Below are positions 19,532 through 27,896 of a DNA stretch of 64,000 nucleotides, piece after piece. The position numbers and the translations under genes are program-made. A model generated the notes under the pieces. The model was not told where the DNA came from. It did no database searches and saw only the letters and a list, made by a program, of their open reading frames with translations. Location of the stretch: assembly GCF_004801375.1 (NCBI RefSeq), contig NZ_SSNZ01000002.1:806001-870000 (forward strand). The letters run 5' to 3'. Each line of letters starts with the position of its first letter. Position 1 is the stretch's first letter. Source of the stretch: Flavobacterium supellecticarium (GTDB lineage Bacteria > Bacteroidota > Bacteroidia > Flavobacteriales > Flavobacteriaceae).

Positions 19532-21574
19532 ATGAAAAAAATAAGGTATAGCTATATTCTTGCAGTATTATTACTGCTCACAAAACCGCAGACACTGTTG
19601 GCGCAATCAAAATATACCGTTGTATTGCCGCAAATCGACATGGCATTACAGTCGGATGGTAGTGGCGATTTACGGGTTGCGGCCGATGATAAAGGAAACG
19701 AAACCTATAAGTCTTTTTTTAAATTTGACTGTAACAATTTGCCGGCCAATGCCAAGGTTATGACCCTGAATTTGAAATTGTACAACATGCCCAATGATAA
19801 GATGTCTGAATTTTCGGTTCAGACGATAACGGCTTTAAAAGGAACCAATGGATGGACCGGAAGTGAAACGAGTTTAAATGATCCGAAACTAAGCTGGGCC
19901 ATTTTGAGTAATAATACGGAAGGTCCTGTAGGTCGGGCGGAGATACGGAAGAGCACGACATCGATCGCGATGAAACTCAAGTTCCCGGGTTCGCTAAAAC
20001 CGGTTGCCGATTTTCTGCCGGACGGTATTTTATCTCTGGCGGCACGATCACCGGAAAAAGGACAGGATACTCGTTTTTTCTCTTCTAAAACCGCAGAATC
20101 GTCTTCCAATTTTACCAAAAAGCCAAAATTACTGGTGAACTACGAAATCGATCCGTATCCGTTTCGGGAAGATTGGGCGCAGTCGTTTGGAAACATGCAG
20201 CACAATAGCCTGCTAAACTGGAAAAGCAATACGTATGTTCAGGAAGCCCAAACCCGTATACTTCCCTATGGTGGCGGGTACCTGCAGGAAGTCGGTTCTA
20301 CGGGTGCCCTTGCGATTTATAAAAATTTACCCCTAGTATTTACGCAGGAAACTACCGGAACACCGACTGTTTTTAATGTAAAACAATTGGATTCGAAAGG
20401 AAACGTTTTGTGGAAACAAGGAGTAGACGATGTCGCCAAATCATGGCCGTTAATCGATGAGCAGGGTCGTTTGTATTATATCTCCAAATCCGGAAAACTG
20501 AGTATCTTGGATTTAAACAATTCCGGAAATATTCTATTTAACAAACTGTTGTCGGAGATTACAAATCAACAGCTGACAACCCTTAACAATACGGCAACTA
20601 TCGGATATGACGGAACGCTTTACCTGCCCTCCGATACGGGAATTGTTGCGCTGTCGGCTTATCCGCAATTAAAAATACGTTGGAAATACACACCGAAAAC
20701 AAATGAACTTTGTGGCCCGGTTTCGTTAAGTCCGGACGAAAGCAAATCCTTCTTTATTGTGGTCGATACCCAACAAAAAAAGAGCCGACTGGTGGTATTG
20801 GATAATTTAGACGGAAGCATACTGGCCACATCCGATACGGTTTTAGATGGCTATCAGAACGATATTAATTTTTATATTCCGGCACCGGTGGTTCAGGACA
20901 ATACCCGTGTTTTTGTGTTGAATGGCTTCGACAACAGTAACCAGCTTTTTGTATTTGATACCGATGATAAAGGAGCGATTGTCCGAACTCAGTTTATAAC
21001 TTCCGGAAATTCGGAGAATACCGGCATTTCGCAACCGGTGATCAATGCCGAATCCAATGTGTTTTTGGTATTCCAATCGAAATTAGCAAAGTATAATGAG
21101 AAACTGAATAAAGCTGAGGTCTTCGAAAAATCGGCAACTTTGAATACGGCCTCGATAGTACTCACCGATGCGTCATCGCGTATTTATGCTACCGATCCGT
21201 ACAGTACACCCAAAATGATACTGGGCTTTCAAAACGATATTGACAATCCGAATGCCTTTGCAATGGCTATCAATCCGACTATCGGGTATACCAGAAAAAA
21301 TATGGTTTTGGCTCCGGATGGAACATTATATACGGCTACGGCTACGAATCTGATAGCGGTTACGGCTACTAAAGTTGCCCAAAACGATGCGGTTATCAAT
21401 CAGGCGAATTTAAAAACGAATACCGTTTACCGTGCGACAAATAGCATTACGGTCGAAGGGATTACCGTGGCACCATCTGTAAATGTGATTCTTAATTCCG
21501 GTGGAAGCATTTCTTTTAAACCGGGATTTACCGTAACCAAAGGCGCACAACTCAATTGTAAAACAGCAAATTAA
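19532..21574 (+). CDS. secreted protein with CBM96/DNRLRE-like domain and propeller
   Basis: The ATG at 19532 is preferred over the GTG at 19508 because it starts a clean signal peptide (MKKIRYSYILAVLLLLT...LLAQ). Mature layout: a DNRLRE/CBM96-like carbohydrate-binding domain (about 30-210, with YKSFFKFDCNNLP); a PQQ/WD-like beta-propeller (about 240-610) with repeats such as VLWKQGVD, YDGTLYLPSD, IRWKYTPKT; and a short C-terminal domain (VNVILNSGGSISFKPGFTV) typical of Bacteroidota secreted proteins. It is probably exported to the cell surface, where the N-terminal module could bind polysaccharide. It lies in the same operon, followed 28 nt later by the S74 protein. Confidence 0.7.
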   Translation: MKKIRYSYILAVLLLLTKPQTLLAQSKYTVVLPQIDMALQSDGSGDLRVAADDKGNETYKSFFKFDCNNLPANAKVMTLNLKLYNMPNDKMSEFSVQTITALKGTNGWTGSETSLNDPKLSWAILSNNTEGPVGRAEIRKSTTSIAMKLKFPGSLKPVADFLPDGILSLAARSPEKGQDTRFFSSKTAESSSNFTKKPKLLVNYEIDPYPFREDWAQSFGNMQHNSLLNWKSNTYVQEAQTRILPYGGGYLQEVGSTGALAIYKNLPLVFTQETTGTPTVFNVKQLDSKGNVLWKQGVDDVAKSWPLIDEQGRLYYISKSGKLSILDLNNSGNILFNKLLSEITNQQLTTLNNTATIGYDGTLYLPSDTGIVALSAYPQLKIRWKYTPKTNELCGPVSLSPDESKSFFIVVDTQQKKSRLVVLDNLDGSILATSDTVLDGYQNDINFYIPAPVVQDNTRVFVLNGFDNSNQLFVFDTDDKGAIVRTQFITSGNSENTGISQPVINAESNVFLVFQSKLAKYNEKLNKAEVFEKSATLNTASIVLTDASSRIYATDPYSTPKMILGFQNDIDNPNAFAMAINPTIGYTRKNMVLAPDGTLYTATATNLIAVTATKVAQNDAVINQANLKTNTVYRATNSITVEGITVAPSVNVILNSGGSISFKPGFTVTKGAQLNCKTAN

Positions 21575-21601
21575 TACAACGCTTATTAAATGATACCTAC
21601 C

Positions 21602-22492
21602 ATGAAAAAAAACTATTGGTTATTGGGAACCCTACTTGTTATCCTTTCGAATCCGATCCAGGCGCAAACAGAGGCGATGAAAATTCTTCCGAATGGCAAT
21701 GTGGGAATTGGCACGTCTACACCTACACAAGCCAAATTGGTTGTTTCCGGAGAACAAAGCACTAACGCGAACGGCATGTTTATGTACGGTTACAGATCCT
21801 CTAAAATTCTCGACTCGGGAACGGTAAAAAATTCGATCTATGCAACCGATGGTGTCACGGCACAACAATTTAATGTGGTATCGGATGCGCGTATTAAAAA
21901 GATATTGGGCGTAAGTAATACTGCCCGTGACCTGGATATTCTTTCCAGAATTGAGATAACGGATTATAAAATGATCGATTCGGTTCAACGAGGCAATCAG
22001 GTTTATAAAAAAGTCATTGCCCAACAGGTGGAACAAGTCTATCCATTGGCAGTAAATACGAAACAAACCGAAGTTATTCCGAATATTTATCAGCTAAGTA
22101 CCCTTAAGAATGGCTGGATATCGGTACCGACAAAAGACCTTGCTGTTGGCGACAAAATCAAATTGGTTTTTAGTAGCGAAACAATGCTCACGGATATACA
22201 GGCGATCAGCAAAGAGGGGATTCGGGTGAATTGCCCAAAAGAAGGAAGCGTTTTTGTGTACGGAAAAGAAGTACACGATTTTCATTCCGTGGATTACGAA
22301 GCGATAGCGATGCTGAATGTCAGCGCGACTCAGGCCTTGTTAAAACGCATTGAAATGTTGGAAGCCAAAAATACAAACCTGGTTCAGGCGGTAGGCAAAC
22401 TGGAAAAAGAACAGCAAACCACAAACGATCGCCTAAAGGCAATAGAGAAATTAGTACTACCGGTGGTCGCCGAAAACGATGCTGTAAAATAA
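21602..22492 (+). CDS. secreted fibre protein with S74 intramolecular chaperone domain
   Basis: 296 aa if started at the ATG at 21602, which begins a signal peptide (MKKNYWLLGTLLVILSNPIQAQ). An in-frame ATG at 21590 is less likely. The mature start repeats the MKILPNGNVGIGTSTP fibre motif found in the first collar protein. A Peptidase_S74 chaperone core follows (SDARIKK with the Ser/Lys auto-cleavage dyad, then DILSRIEITDYKM and VIAQQVEQVYPLA), with a C-terminal coiled coil (about 245-285). S74 domains trimerise fibres and then release themselves. Together with the two collar proteins it argues for trimeric fibres made by this operon. Confidence 0.85.
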   Translation: MKKNYWLLGTLLVILSNPIQAQTEAMKILPNGNVGIGTSTPTQAKLVVSGEQSTNANGMFMYGYRSSKILDSGTVKNSIYATDGVTAQQFNVVSDARIKKILGVSNTARDLDILSRIEITDYKMIDSVQRGNQVYKKVIAQQVEQVYPLAVNTKQTEVIPNIYQLSTLKNGWISVPTKDLAVGDKIKLVFSSETMLTDIQAISKEGIRVNCPKEGSVFVYGKEVHDFHSVDYEAIAMLNVSATQALLKRIEMLEAKNTNLVQAVGKLEKEQQTTNDRLKAIEKLVLPVVAENDAVK

Positions 22493-22539
22493 TAAAAAGA
22501 AGAAAGAAGAAAGACTATTAATGATCAAAATAAGATACT

Positions 22540-23064
22540 ATGAAAGTTAATGATTTTACGACGGTTCCGTTGGGAACCATATTGCCTTTTGCGCTTGATG
22601 TGACTTGTATACCGGACGGCTGGTTACTATGTGATGGTAAGGAAATACCAACAAAGTATAAAACATTACGGGAATCATTTAAGATTTATAATACTCCTAA
22701 TTTAATCGGGAGAACATTAATTGGTTCTGGAATGATTAAGGACAGCATCAGCGCACAATCAGATGGGAAAAGTCCAAATTTTGGAGGGCCTGCAAGTTTG
22801 ACGCTGGGTTATACAGGGGGAGAGTACCAACATCAATTAACGATTAACGAAATGCCAAGACACTGGCATAAAATCAATGGTGGTAATTTTGGATTACATC
22901 ATCGAAGTTTTAGTGGTAGTGGTGACTCCGATATTCCTTTTAAAACCAATGCCGAAGCTGCCAGAGTTTTGACCGGAACCGATTATGAAGGCGGTGACGC
23001 TTACCATAACACCATGCAGCCCTATTATGTGATCAATTATATTATTTATGCCGGAAGTGAATAA
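22540..23064 (+). CDS. phage tail collar domain protein without signal peptide
   Basis: 174-aa short collar protein: VPLGTILPFALDVTCIPDGW (9-28) followed by LLCDGKEIP, RTLIGSG and the NEMPRHWHKINGG His cluster, ending in a YYVINYIIYAG-type terminus shared with the 7069 protein. It lacks the signal peptide and the GNVGIGT repeat. It is the last gene of the operon, before a clear terminator. It could be a tip or receptor-binding subunit assembled inside the cell, or exported by a different route from its secreted relative. Confidence 0.85.
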   Translation: MKVNDFTTVPLGTILPFALDVTCIPDGWLLCDGKEIPTKYKTLRESFKIYNTPNLIGRTLIGSGMIKDSISAQSDGKSPNFGGPASLTLGYTGGEYQHQLTINEMPRHWHKINGGNFGLHHRSFSGSGDSDIPFKTNAEAARVLTGTDYEGGDAYHNTMQPYYVINYIIYAGSE

Positions 23065-23090
23065 AATCGGTTAAAAAGTGGAATACTGAT

Positions 23091-23121
23091 AAAATGGGGT
23101 TTTATGCCCCATTTTTGATTT
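23091..23121 (+). terminator. rho-independent terminator of the collar operon
   Basis: AAAATGGGG (23091-23099) pairs with CCCCATTTT (23107-23115), followed by T-rich sequence, 27 nt after the last collar gene. It separates the large operon from the amidase unit. Confidence 0.85.
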
Positions 23122-23201
23122 CTTTTTGTTACAATAACGATTAAAAAGAGTGCGTTATGAGCCATGTCGTAAAAAGGCTACACGATTCGAGTACTTAAAA
23201 T

Positions 23202-23217
23202 TACGTATTTTTCCGTA
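23202..23217 (+). promoter_or_regulatory. TACGTATTTTTCCGTA motif before the amidase unit
   Basis: Near-palindromic element. Its first base is 76 nt upstream of the ATG at 23278, the same offset as the 6993 element before the collar operon. This supports a shared regulator for the two units. Confidence 0.5.
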
Positions 23218-23277
23218 TTGACAAGTAAGTGCTAAGATGTTAATTTAGACTGCTTTAACTTTTTAAATAACGACACC

Positions 23278-24264
23278 ATGGAAACAAAATACGGATTTAC
23301 CAAAATGACCGTTCCAGAATTTGAAACCTGGATTTCAAATCTCAGAGTGGGACGGACGATTTTAAAAGTGCAACAACACCATACCTATATTCCCAGTTAT
23401 GTCCACTTTACGGGGAACAATCATTTTGACCGACAATTGGCCATGAAAAACTTCCATGTCAATCAAAATGGATGGCAGGATATCGGGCAACATTTTACCA
23501 TTTTTCCGGACGGAACGGTTTTGACCGGTAGAAGTCTGGAAAACTCACCGGCCTGTATACTCAATCAAAATGCATATGCCATTTGCATCGAAAATTTCGG
23601 CAATTTTGATCAGAATGCCGATGTGATGACAAATGTCCAAAAGGATGCCATTATAGCCATTACCGCGGCTTTATGCAAGCGGTTTAATTTACCGGTTAAC
23701 TCCAATTCGATCGTTTACCACCATTGGTTCCGTTTGGATAACGGCGTACGGAATAATGGAAGCGGAAACAATAAATCCTGCCCGGGAACCAACTTTTTTG
23801 GCGGTAACAAAGTGCCCGATTTTGACACTAATTTTGCCCCTTTAGTCCGCGCAAAACTCGGCAGTCATCCGATAAAAACCGACACCAGTGCGATTACTAA
23901 ATATGTATGTGTAACCGCCAACAGTCTTAATGTCCGCACCGAACCGGATGGCGGAAGTCCAAAAGCGACCGATCGTCCTGCCATTCCATTGGGCGCTATT
24001 TTGCGGGTGTATGAAGAAAAGGACGGCTGGTTAAAAATATCCAATACCCAATCCAACTGGGTGGCGGCGCGCTATACCGTTGATGTAAAAAGAGCTACCG
24101 TAAACGCTACGATTTTAAATGTAAGAACCGGTCCCGGTACCAATTTCCCTAAAGTGGATCGGGTTGAAAAAGACGAAGAAGTTTTTGTTTTTGAAACACA
24201 GAACGGCTGGTGTAAAATTGACCTCGGAGACAAGTGGGTGACGCAATCGTATTTAAACTTTTAA
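23278..24264 (+). CDS. N-acetylmuramoyl-L-alanine amidase with two SH3b domains
   Basis: Peptidoglycan amidase of the Amidase_2/PGRP fold (about 20-190). Zinc ligands are plausible at H34/H35 (QQHHTY), H148/H149 (VYHHWF) and C168 (SCPGTNFF). Two bacterial SH3 domains follow (about 206-265 and 270-328), each with the LNVRT(G/E)P signature, for cell-wall binding. There is no signal peptide, so delivery to the wall would need another route, as with phage endolysins or injected effectors. It starts its own transcription unit (terminator and motif upstream) and is 12 nt ahead of a membrane hydrolase. Confidence 0.9.
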   Translation: METKYGFTKMTVPEFETWISNLRVGRTILKVQQHHTYIPSYVHFTGNNHFDRQLAMKNFHVNQNGWQDIGQHFTIFPDGTVLTGRSLENSPACILNQNAYAICIENFGNFDQNADVMTNVQKDAIIAITAALCKRFNLPVNSNSIVYHHWFRLDNGVRNNGSGNNKSCPGTNFFGGNKVPDFDTNFAPLVRAKLGSHPIKTDTSAITKYVCVTANSLNVRTEPDGGSPKATDRPAIPLGAILRVYEEKDGWLKISNTQSNWVAARYTVDVKRATVNATILNVRTGPGTNFPKVDRVEKDEEVFVFETQNGWCKIDLGDKWVTQSYLNF

Positions 24265-24276
24265 AACGACAACCCA

Positions 24277-25494
24277 ATGGAAAAAGTAGGGGTTTATATT
24301 TCGGGTTTAGGGCAATCGTTTCAACAGGAATCGTTTGAAAAATATGCCATCCGTCTTAAAAACGAGTTCTGTTTTACTGATAACGGAAGTGAGTTTGAAC
24401 TAAAAACGGAGAAGATTGTTTATACAGAGGAAAGAGACAGCACAGTAGTAAGTATTTTTAAATACAAAAAAGACAATCCGGATAATGCCGAACTGGTGTA
24501 TAAATTATACGATTTTAAATACCATGAGATTTTAACGGAGCGCTTTAAAAAGCAAAATCTACTGCTTAAAAACCTGATTCTACTAGGATTAATACTCAAA
24601 AAACTACCACAGCTTTTTTTGCGAATTTTTAGCAGGGGTAGTTTTAGCCGACCATATCTTACGTTTTACGCTTTTTTAGTTTTGCTGGTCATTTCACTGG
24701 CGATCATTTTCCTGATACCGGCCAGTATCGATATTGTGACGCAATATGGTGCACAGAAAGAAATAAAGACTCTTATTGAAAGCTGTCATCTTGATTTTGA
24801 AAAAATTACCGGCTTTTTGTCGGGCCTCTCGCAAAAAACAAAATGGTTTGTTCCGATTACCACCTTTATACTGCTGGTTATTCCGGAATCGAAAACCTTG
24901 TTAACCTCATTGGCGACCGAGTTTGTTTGTGTGGATCAATATATCGAAAATGGAGATCAGAGTCAGCTGGTGCTTGGAAATCTGGATTTACTGATCGAAT
25001 ATATTGCCGAAAACGATCCGAAGGCACAGATACACTATCACAGCTATAGTTTTGGAACGATTATCGCGATGGATTTATTGTTTCCGATAGGTAATGTTCC
25101 GTCGGCCAATACCAAAGACAGGAGTGAATTGCTGATTACAATAGGAACGCCATATGAATTTATAAATGCTTATTATCCGAAGTTTTTTAACAACAGAAGC
25201 GCTCAAATGGAAACAAAGTTGACGTGGATGAATGTCTATTCTATTGCCGATGCCCTGGCGACCAATTTTAGAAAAGACACCAACCGGGGCCCGGCTTTAT
25301 TTGGGATCGATGGGTTTTCGCTTTTGCCAATCAACATCAATTATGAAGTGACGTCCGACAAAAGCATGACACTATTCAATTTTATTACGATGTATGCGAT
25401 CCGAATGCATAAATGCTATTGGGATGCGTCGCCTAACGGACAGAGTTGTATCCGGGTGTTATGTAACGAAATGAAAGCACGCGGCTTTATCTAA
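24277..25494 (+). CDS. membrane-anchored lipase-like alpha/beta-hydrolase
   Basis: 405 aa. The N-terminal part is soluble (1-125) and followed by hydrophobic helices at about 131-150 and 190-203. The C-terminal domain is an alpha/beta-hydrolase with a nucleophile elbow HSYSFGT (Ser258; SxSxG rather than the usual GxSxG) and the ITIGTPYEF strand typical of lipases and esterases. The catalytic His may lie near MHKCYWD at the end. It follows the amidase by 12 nt and is followed by a strong terminator. The pair could attack wall and membrane, or remodel the host's own envelope. The substrate is unknown. Confidence 0.65.
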   Translation: MEKVGVYISGLGQSFQQESFEKYAIRLKNEFCFTDNGSEFELKTEKIVYTEERDSTVVSIFKYKKDNPDNAELVYKLYDFKYHEILTERFKKQNLLLKNLILLGLILKKLPQLFLRIFSRGSFSRPYLTFYAFLVLLVISLAIIFLIPASIDIVTQYGAQKEIKTLIESCHLDFEKITGFLSGLSQKTKWFVPITTFILLVIPESKTLLTSLATEFVCVDQYIENGDQSQLVLGNLDLLIEYIAENDPKAQIHYHSYSFGTIIAMDLLFPIGNVPSANTKDRSELLITIGTPYEFINAYYPKFFNNRSAQMETKLTWMNVYSIADALATNFRKDTNRGPALFGIDGFSLLPININYEVTSDKSMTLFNFITMYAIRMHKCYWDASPNGQSCIRVLCNEMKARGFI

Positions 25495-25520
25495 AGCGGC
25501 TATTTTATACGGTATCTCTT

Positions 25521-25568
25521 TAGCCCGGTGGAAATAAATTGCGATTCCCGCCGGGCTACTTTTTTATA
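25521..25568 (+). terminator. rho-independent terminator
   Basis: TAGCCCGG (25521-25528) pairs with CCGGGCTA (25551-25558) and is followed by a T-run. It ends the amidase-hydrolase unit and separates it from convergent minus-strand genes. Confidence 0.85.
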
Positions 25569-25633
25569 AAGTTAGACGCATTATTCTAAATCAGATATTC
25601 CTTGTTGCTTTCTTTGTTTATCTATCTTATCGT

Positions 25634-26296
25634 TTAGGCTTCCATCAGATTGTTGTCGAATGCAATTTTGGCATCATTTCCGTCCCAAATGACTTTAAAA
25701 CCATAGGGAAGTGCCATAAATTTAACCGTTTCCGGACGGTAGGTCATAAGTTGTCCGACGGTTATTTCTTCGAACGCCATAGTTTCTTCATCAAAGTTAT
25801 CGGTCATCACCATCCAACCCGAATCGGGAGTCGCTCTGTTCCAACGAAACAAATGCGCCGGTAATCCGCTTCGGATTAACGGATCGATCATAACGATATG
25901 ATCAAAATCAGGGAAAACAGGCTCTACTTTTAATTGATCACAAACAAAAAGTTGTTGCTCCAATACATGAAGCGTGTGATTAAGACCACTTGCAAACCCT
26001 CCTTTTTCCGGAACGATTTCCAGAATTTCGAAATAATCACCTTCTTCATGCGCTAAAATAAGCCAGGAGAAACAGGTTAATTTATTACCGCTTTTAATAT
26101 CCGGTTTTTCATCCTGAATGAATTCGACCAGATAGTGTAGAATAGGGTTTAATTCCTCCAGAGTAAGGCCGTATTTTTTGATTTTTATTTCCTTTTGAAT
26201 CGATGTCGCTAAACCTTTGGAATAAAAATAATCTCCATCGGCGAAAAAGGCGATATCTCTCACTTTTAATGCTTTTATTTTGTTGAATAATCCCAT
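25634..26296 (-). CDS. hypothetical protein, 220 aa (possible immunity-type)
   Basis: Cytoplasmic, no signal peptide. The C-terminal part has DSGWMVMTDNFDEE, a pattern that reminds me of the DUF2185/Imm33-type immunity domain (…DSGW.…), but the match is weak. The N-terminal half carries an acidic mixed alpha/beta domain. It lies 32 nt downstream of another unknown minus-strand gene, so the two may be co-transcribed. The function is not established. Position at the head of the immunity-like gene run supports that reading only loosely. Confidence 0.6.
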   Translation of the reverse strand: MGLFNKIKALKVRDIAFFADGDYFYSKGLATSIQKEIKIKKYGLTLEELNPILHYLVEFIQDEKPDIKSGNKLTCFSWLILAHEEGDYFEILEIVPEKGGFASGLNHTLHVLEQQLFVCDQLKVEPVFPDFDHIVMIDPLIRSGLPAHLFRWNRATPDSGWMVMTDNFDEETMAFEEITVGQLMTYRPETVKFMALPYGFKVIWDGNDAKIAFDNNLMEA

Positions 26297-26328
26297 GGAT
26301 ATTGGTTTGTTTTTAAAAAGATCAGGTT

Positions 26329-27033
26329 TTATTTGCCTAATATGTTTTTTATAAAAAGACTTATTTTGGATTCTTTCTTCTGATAGCTGTAATAAGGAGC
26401 CGGAATATTAATATCAGTGGTGTCCTTTGTTAGTTTTATGAGATGACTATGTAAATGCTCTCCGATGGAATTTGGAATTGGCGTTACTTTGGTTAAGGGA
26501 TAAAATCGGTTATAGCCATCCATTCCAACCGGGAAGTTGGTTCTTTCCACCCAAAATGGCTCCAATAAATCGGCTAATGGCTCCTGGTGTATTCGGGTAT
26601 CAAAACTTTGTCGCGCCTTTTGAATAATATCCTCATCCAAATTCGAGCTGACATTATCAAAATAGTGTAAGCCTTTTGCCGGTATGTGTAGCAAAAATAT
26701 TTGGGTTTTATCTCCAATTTTATAAATATCAAGCACTTTAAAATAACTGTTGATATTGATACAGCAATGCCCAAATCGTTCATTATCCGGGTTTATTTCA
26801 TATAATTTTGCTGCTTTTGAGGAGGCGATTAAAAAACGGGTATTAAATTTAAGACCACCGCCACGACAACTAACATCCAGAAAATAACCATTTCGGATGA
26901 GTTTGTATTTTGTAAATTTTTCGGCTATGGAAGGGGTTAAATCACAATCTTTATAATATAATACGGCACCGGGATAGGTCCAGTTTAAGATTGCTTCGGA
27001 GTTTTCAAAAACACCATTTTCTATTGCAGTCAT
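26329..27033 (-). CDS. hypothetical protein, 234 aa
   Basis: Unrecognised soluble protein. It contains a Gly-rich turn (SCRGGGLKFNTRF, about 55-67), an aromatic middle and a basic C-terminal tail (KKESKISLFIKNILGK) that could be a membrane-proximal amphipathic helix. No catalytic motif is seen. It is probably co-transcribed with the 220-aa gene 32 nt downstream. The leader upstream of the ATG is AT-rich without a Shine-Dalgarno sequence. Confidence 0.55.
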   Translation of the reverse strand: MTAIENGVFENSEAILNWTYPGAVLYYKDCDLTPSIAEKFTKYKLIRNGYFLDVSCRGGGLKFNTRFLIASSKAAKLYEINPDNERFGHCCININSYFKVLDIYKIGDKTQIFLLHIPAKGLHYFDNVSSNLDEDIIQKARQSFDTRIHQEPLADLLEPFWVERTNFPVGMDGYNRFYPLTKVTPIPNSIGEHLHSHLIKLTKDTTDINIPAPYYSYQKKESKISLFIKNILGK

Positions 27034-27115
27034 ATCGTTTGTTTTTTAGGCTCTGCCCGTTTTTTGGGAGTGGTGAGCGGTTGTCCCTTTTTTTTATTTC
27101 GTAATAAACATCATT

Positions 27116-27430
27116 CTAGCTGTTTTGTGGCGTCCACATTTTTAGAAACTGAAACTTTTTGTGGTATTCCTCCCTTGGACAAAAGGCCAAGCAGACTTCT
27201 TTGCCATCCAGCGCCGATTCAGTTAGCAATACAAAATCCGATTCGTTTTTAAGCGCTTCAAATTCCGTTTCATTTGCCAGACAAACCACTTTTTTGAATA
27301 TTCCGTTGATCCATTGGATCATACGTTCATTTTCCTCAAATTTTTTGTAGCAGGCTAAGGAAGCATGTGCCGTGATGACCGGAACCAGCTTGTCGGGTAT
27401 GTTGTTTTTTACGATAATATACATTTTCAT
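27116..27430 (-). CDS. Pth2-like (peptidyl-tRNA hydrolase 2 fold) protein
   Basis: 104-aa protein resembling the archaeal/eukaryotic-type Pth2 fold: N-terminal YIIVKNNIPDKLVPVITAHA strand-helix, an internal LACYKK helix, a KVVCLANE strand and a C-terminal KEVCLAFCP strand. Bacterial stand-alone members are small and often of unknown role. Whether it hydrolyses peptidyl-tRNA is not shown. The upstream region carries the dispersed repeat found at 6836. Confidence 0.6.
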   Translation of the reverse strand: MKMYIIVKNNIPDKLVPVITAHASLACYKKFEENERMIQWINGIFKKVVCLANETEFEALKNESDFVLLTESALDGKEVCLAFCPREEYHKKFQFLKMWTPQNS

Positions 27431-27896
27431 ATGGCGTGGTCGATTGCTTCTTACAATTGTTTATTTCGTGAAATCGGGACTAATTTACTTAAATTAATGT
27501 AAGTTAAATCTTAAAATGAATAAAAAAGTGTCGGATAACGAAATCCTAACAAAACGATCCAAATATAAAGTAAAATTAGATTCCGGTTTGCGTAAATCGA
27601 CAAACGTTGCTTTTGCCGATATAAGCGTCGTAAAAGCGCGGATATTCGTTTGGTCTGCTAGTCTCGAGATCCTAGCTACTGCTTCTAACAAACACAACAC
27701 TTACCATTAAAACGAATATACAAAAAAGTCACAGCGTTGAGAAAAAAATAGACTTTGGATTTTTCGCGGAGAAAAAAGCGTGATGGAAAAGGAGGATTAA
27801 AATAAGAGCGTTTGCTCCAACTCGTGCTAAAAAAAGACAAAATTTGATCAACTAATTGTTTTAACGGAAAGAACCATGAACTAATTTTTGCGGTGA
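27431..27896. other. intergenic region without a convincing gene
   Basis: Holds the dispersed repeat at 27488-27543. Short open frames on both strands (for example 27516-27710 plus) have no family character and overlap the repeat, so I treat them as non-coding. No ParE-like toxin gene is found next to the ParD remnant that follows. Confidence 0.55.
27488..27543. repeat. dispersed repeat, copy 2 (mate at 6836-6890)
   Basis: About 55 nt, with conserved AATGTAAGTTAAA and GGATAACGAAAT ends. It sits upstream of the minus-strand Pth2-like gene, as copy 1 does upstream of the lipoprotein gene. Confidence 0.55.

Noticed and set aside
7069..25494. A known extracellular contractile injection system or prophage
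   Set aside because: Only collar, S74 and amidase-type genes are present. No sheath, tube, baseplate, AAA+ ATPase, portal, terminase or capsid gene is found in the window.
27516..27710. 64-aa plus-strand open frame
   Set aside because: Overlaps a dispersed repeat, no domain or start signal, low-complexity translation.
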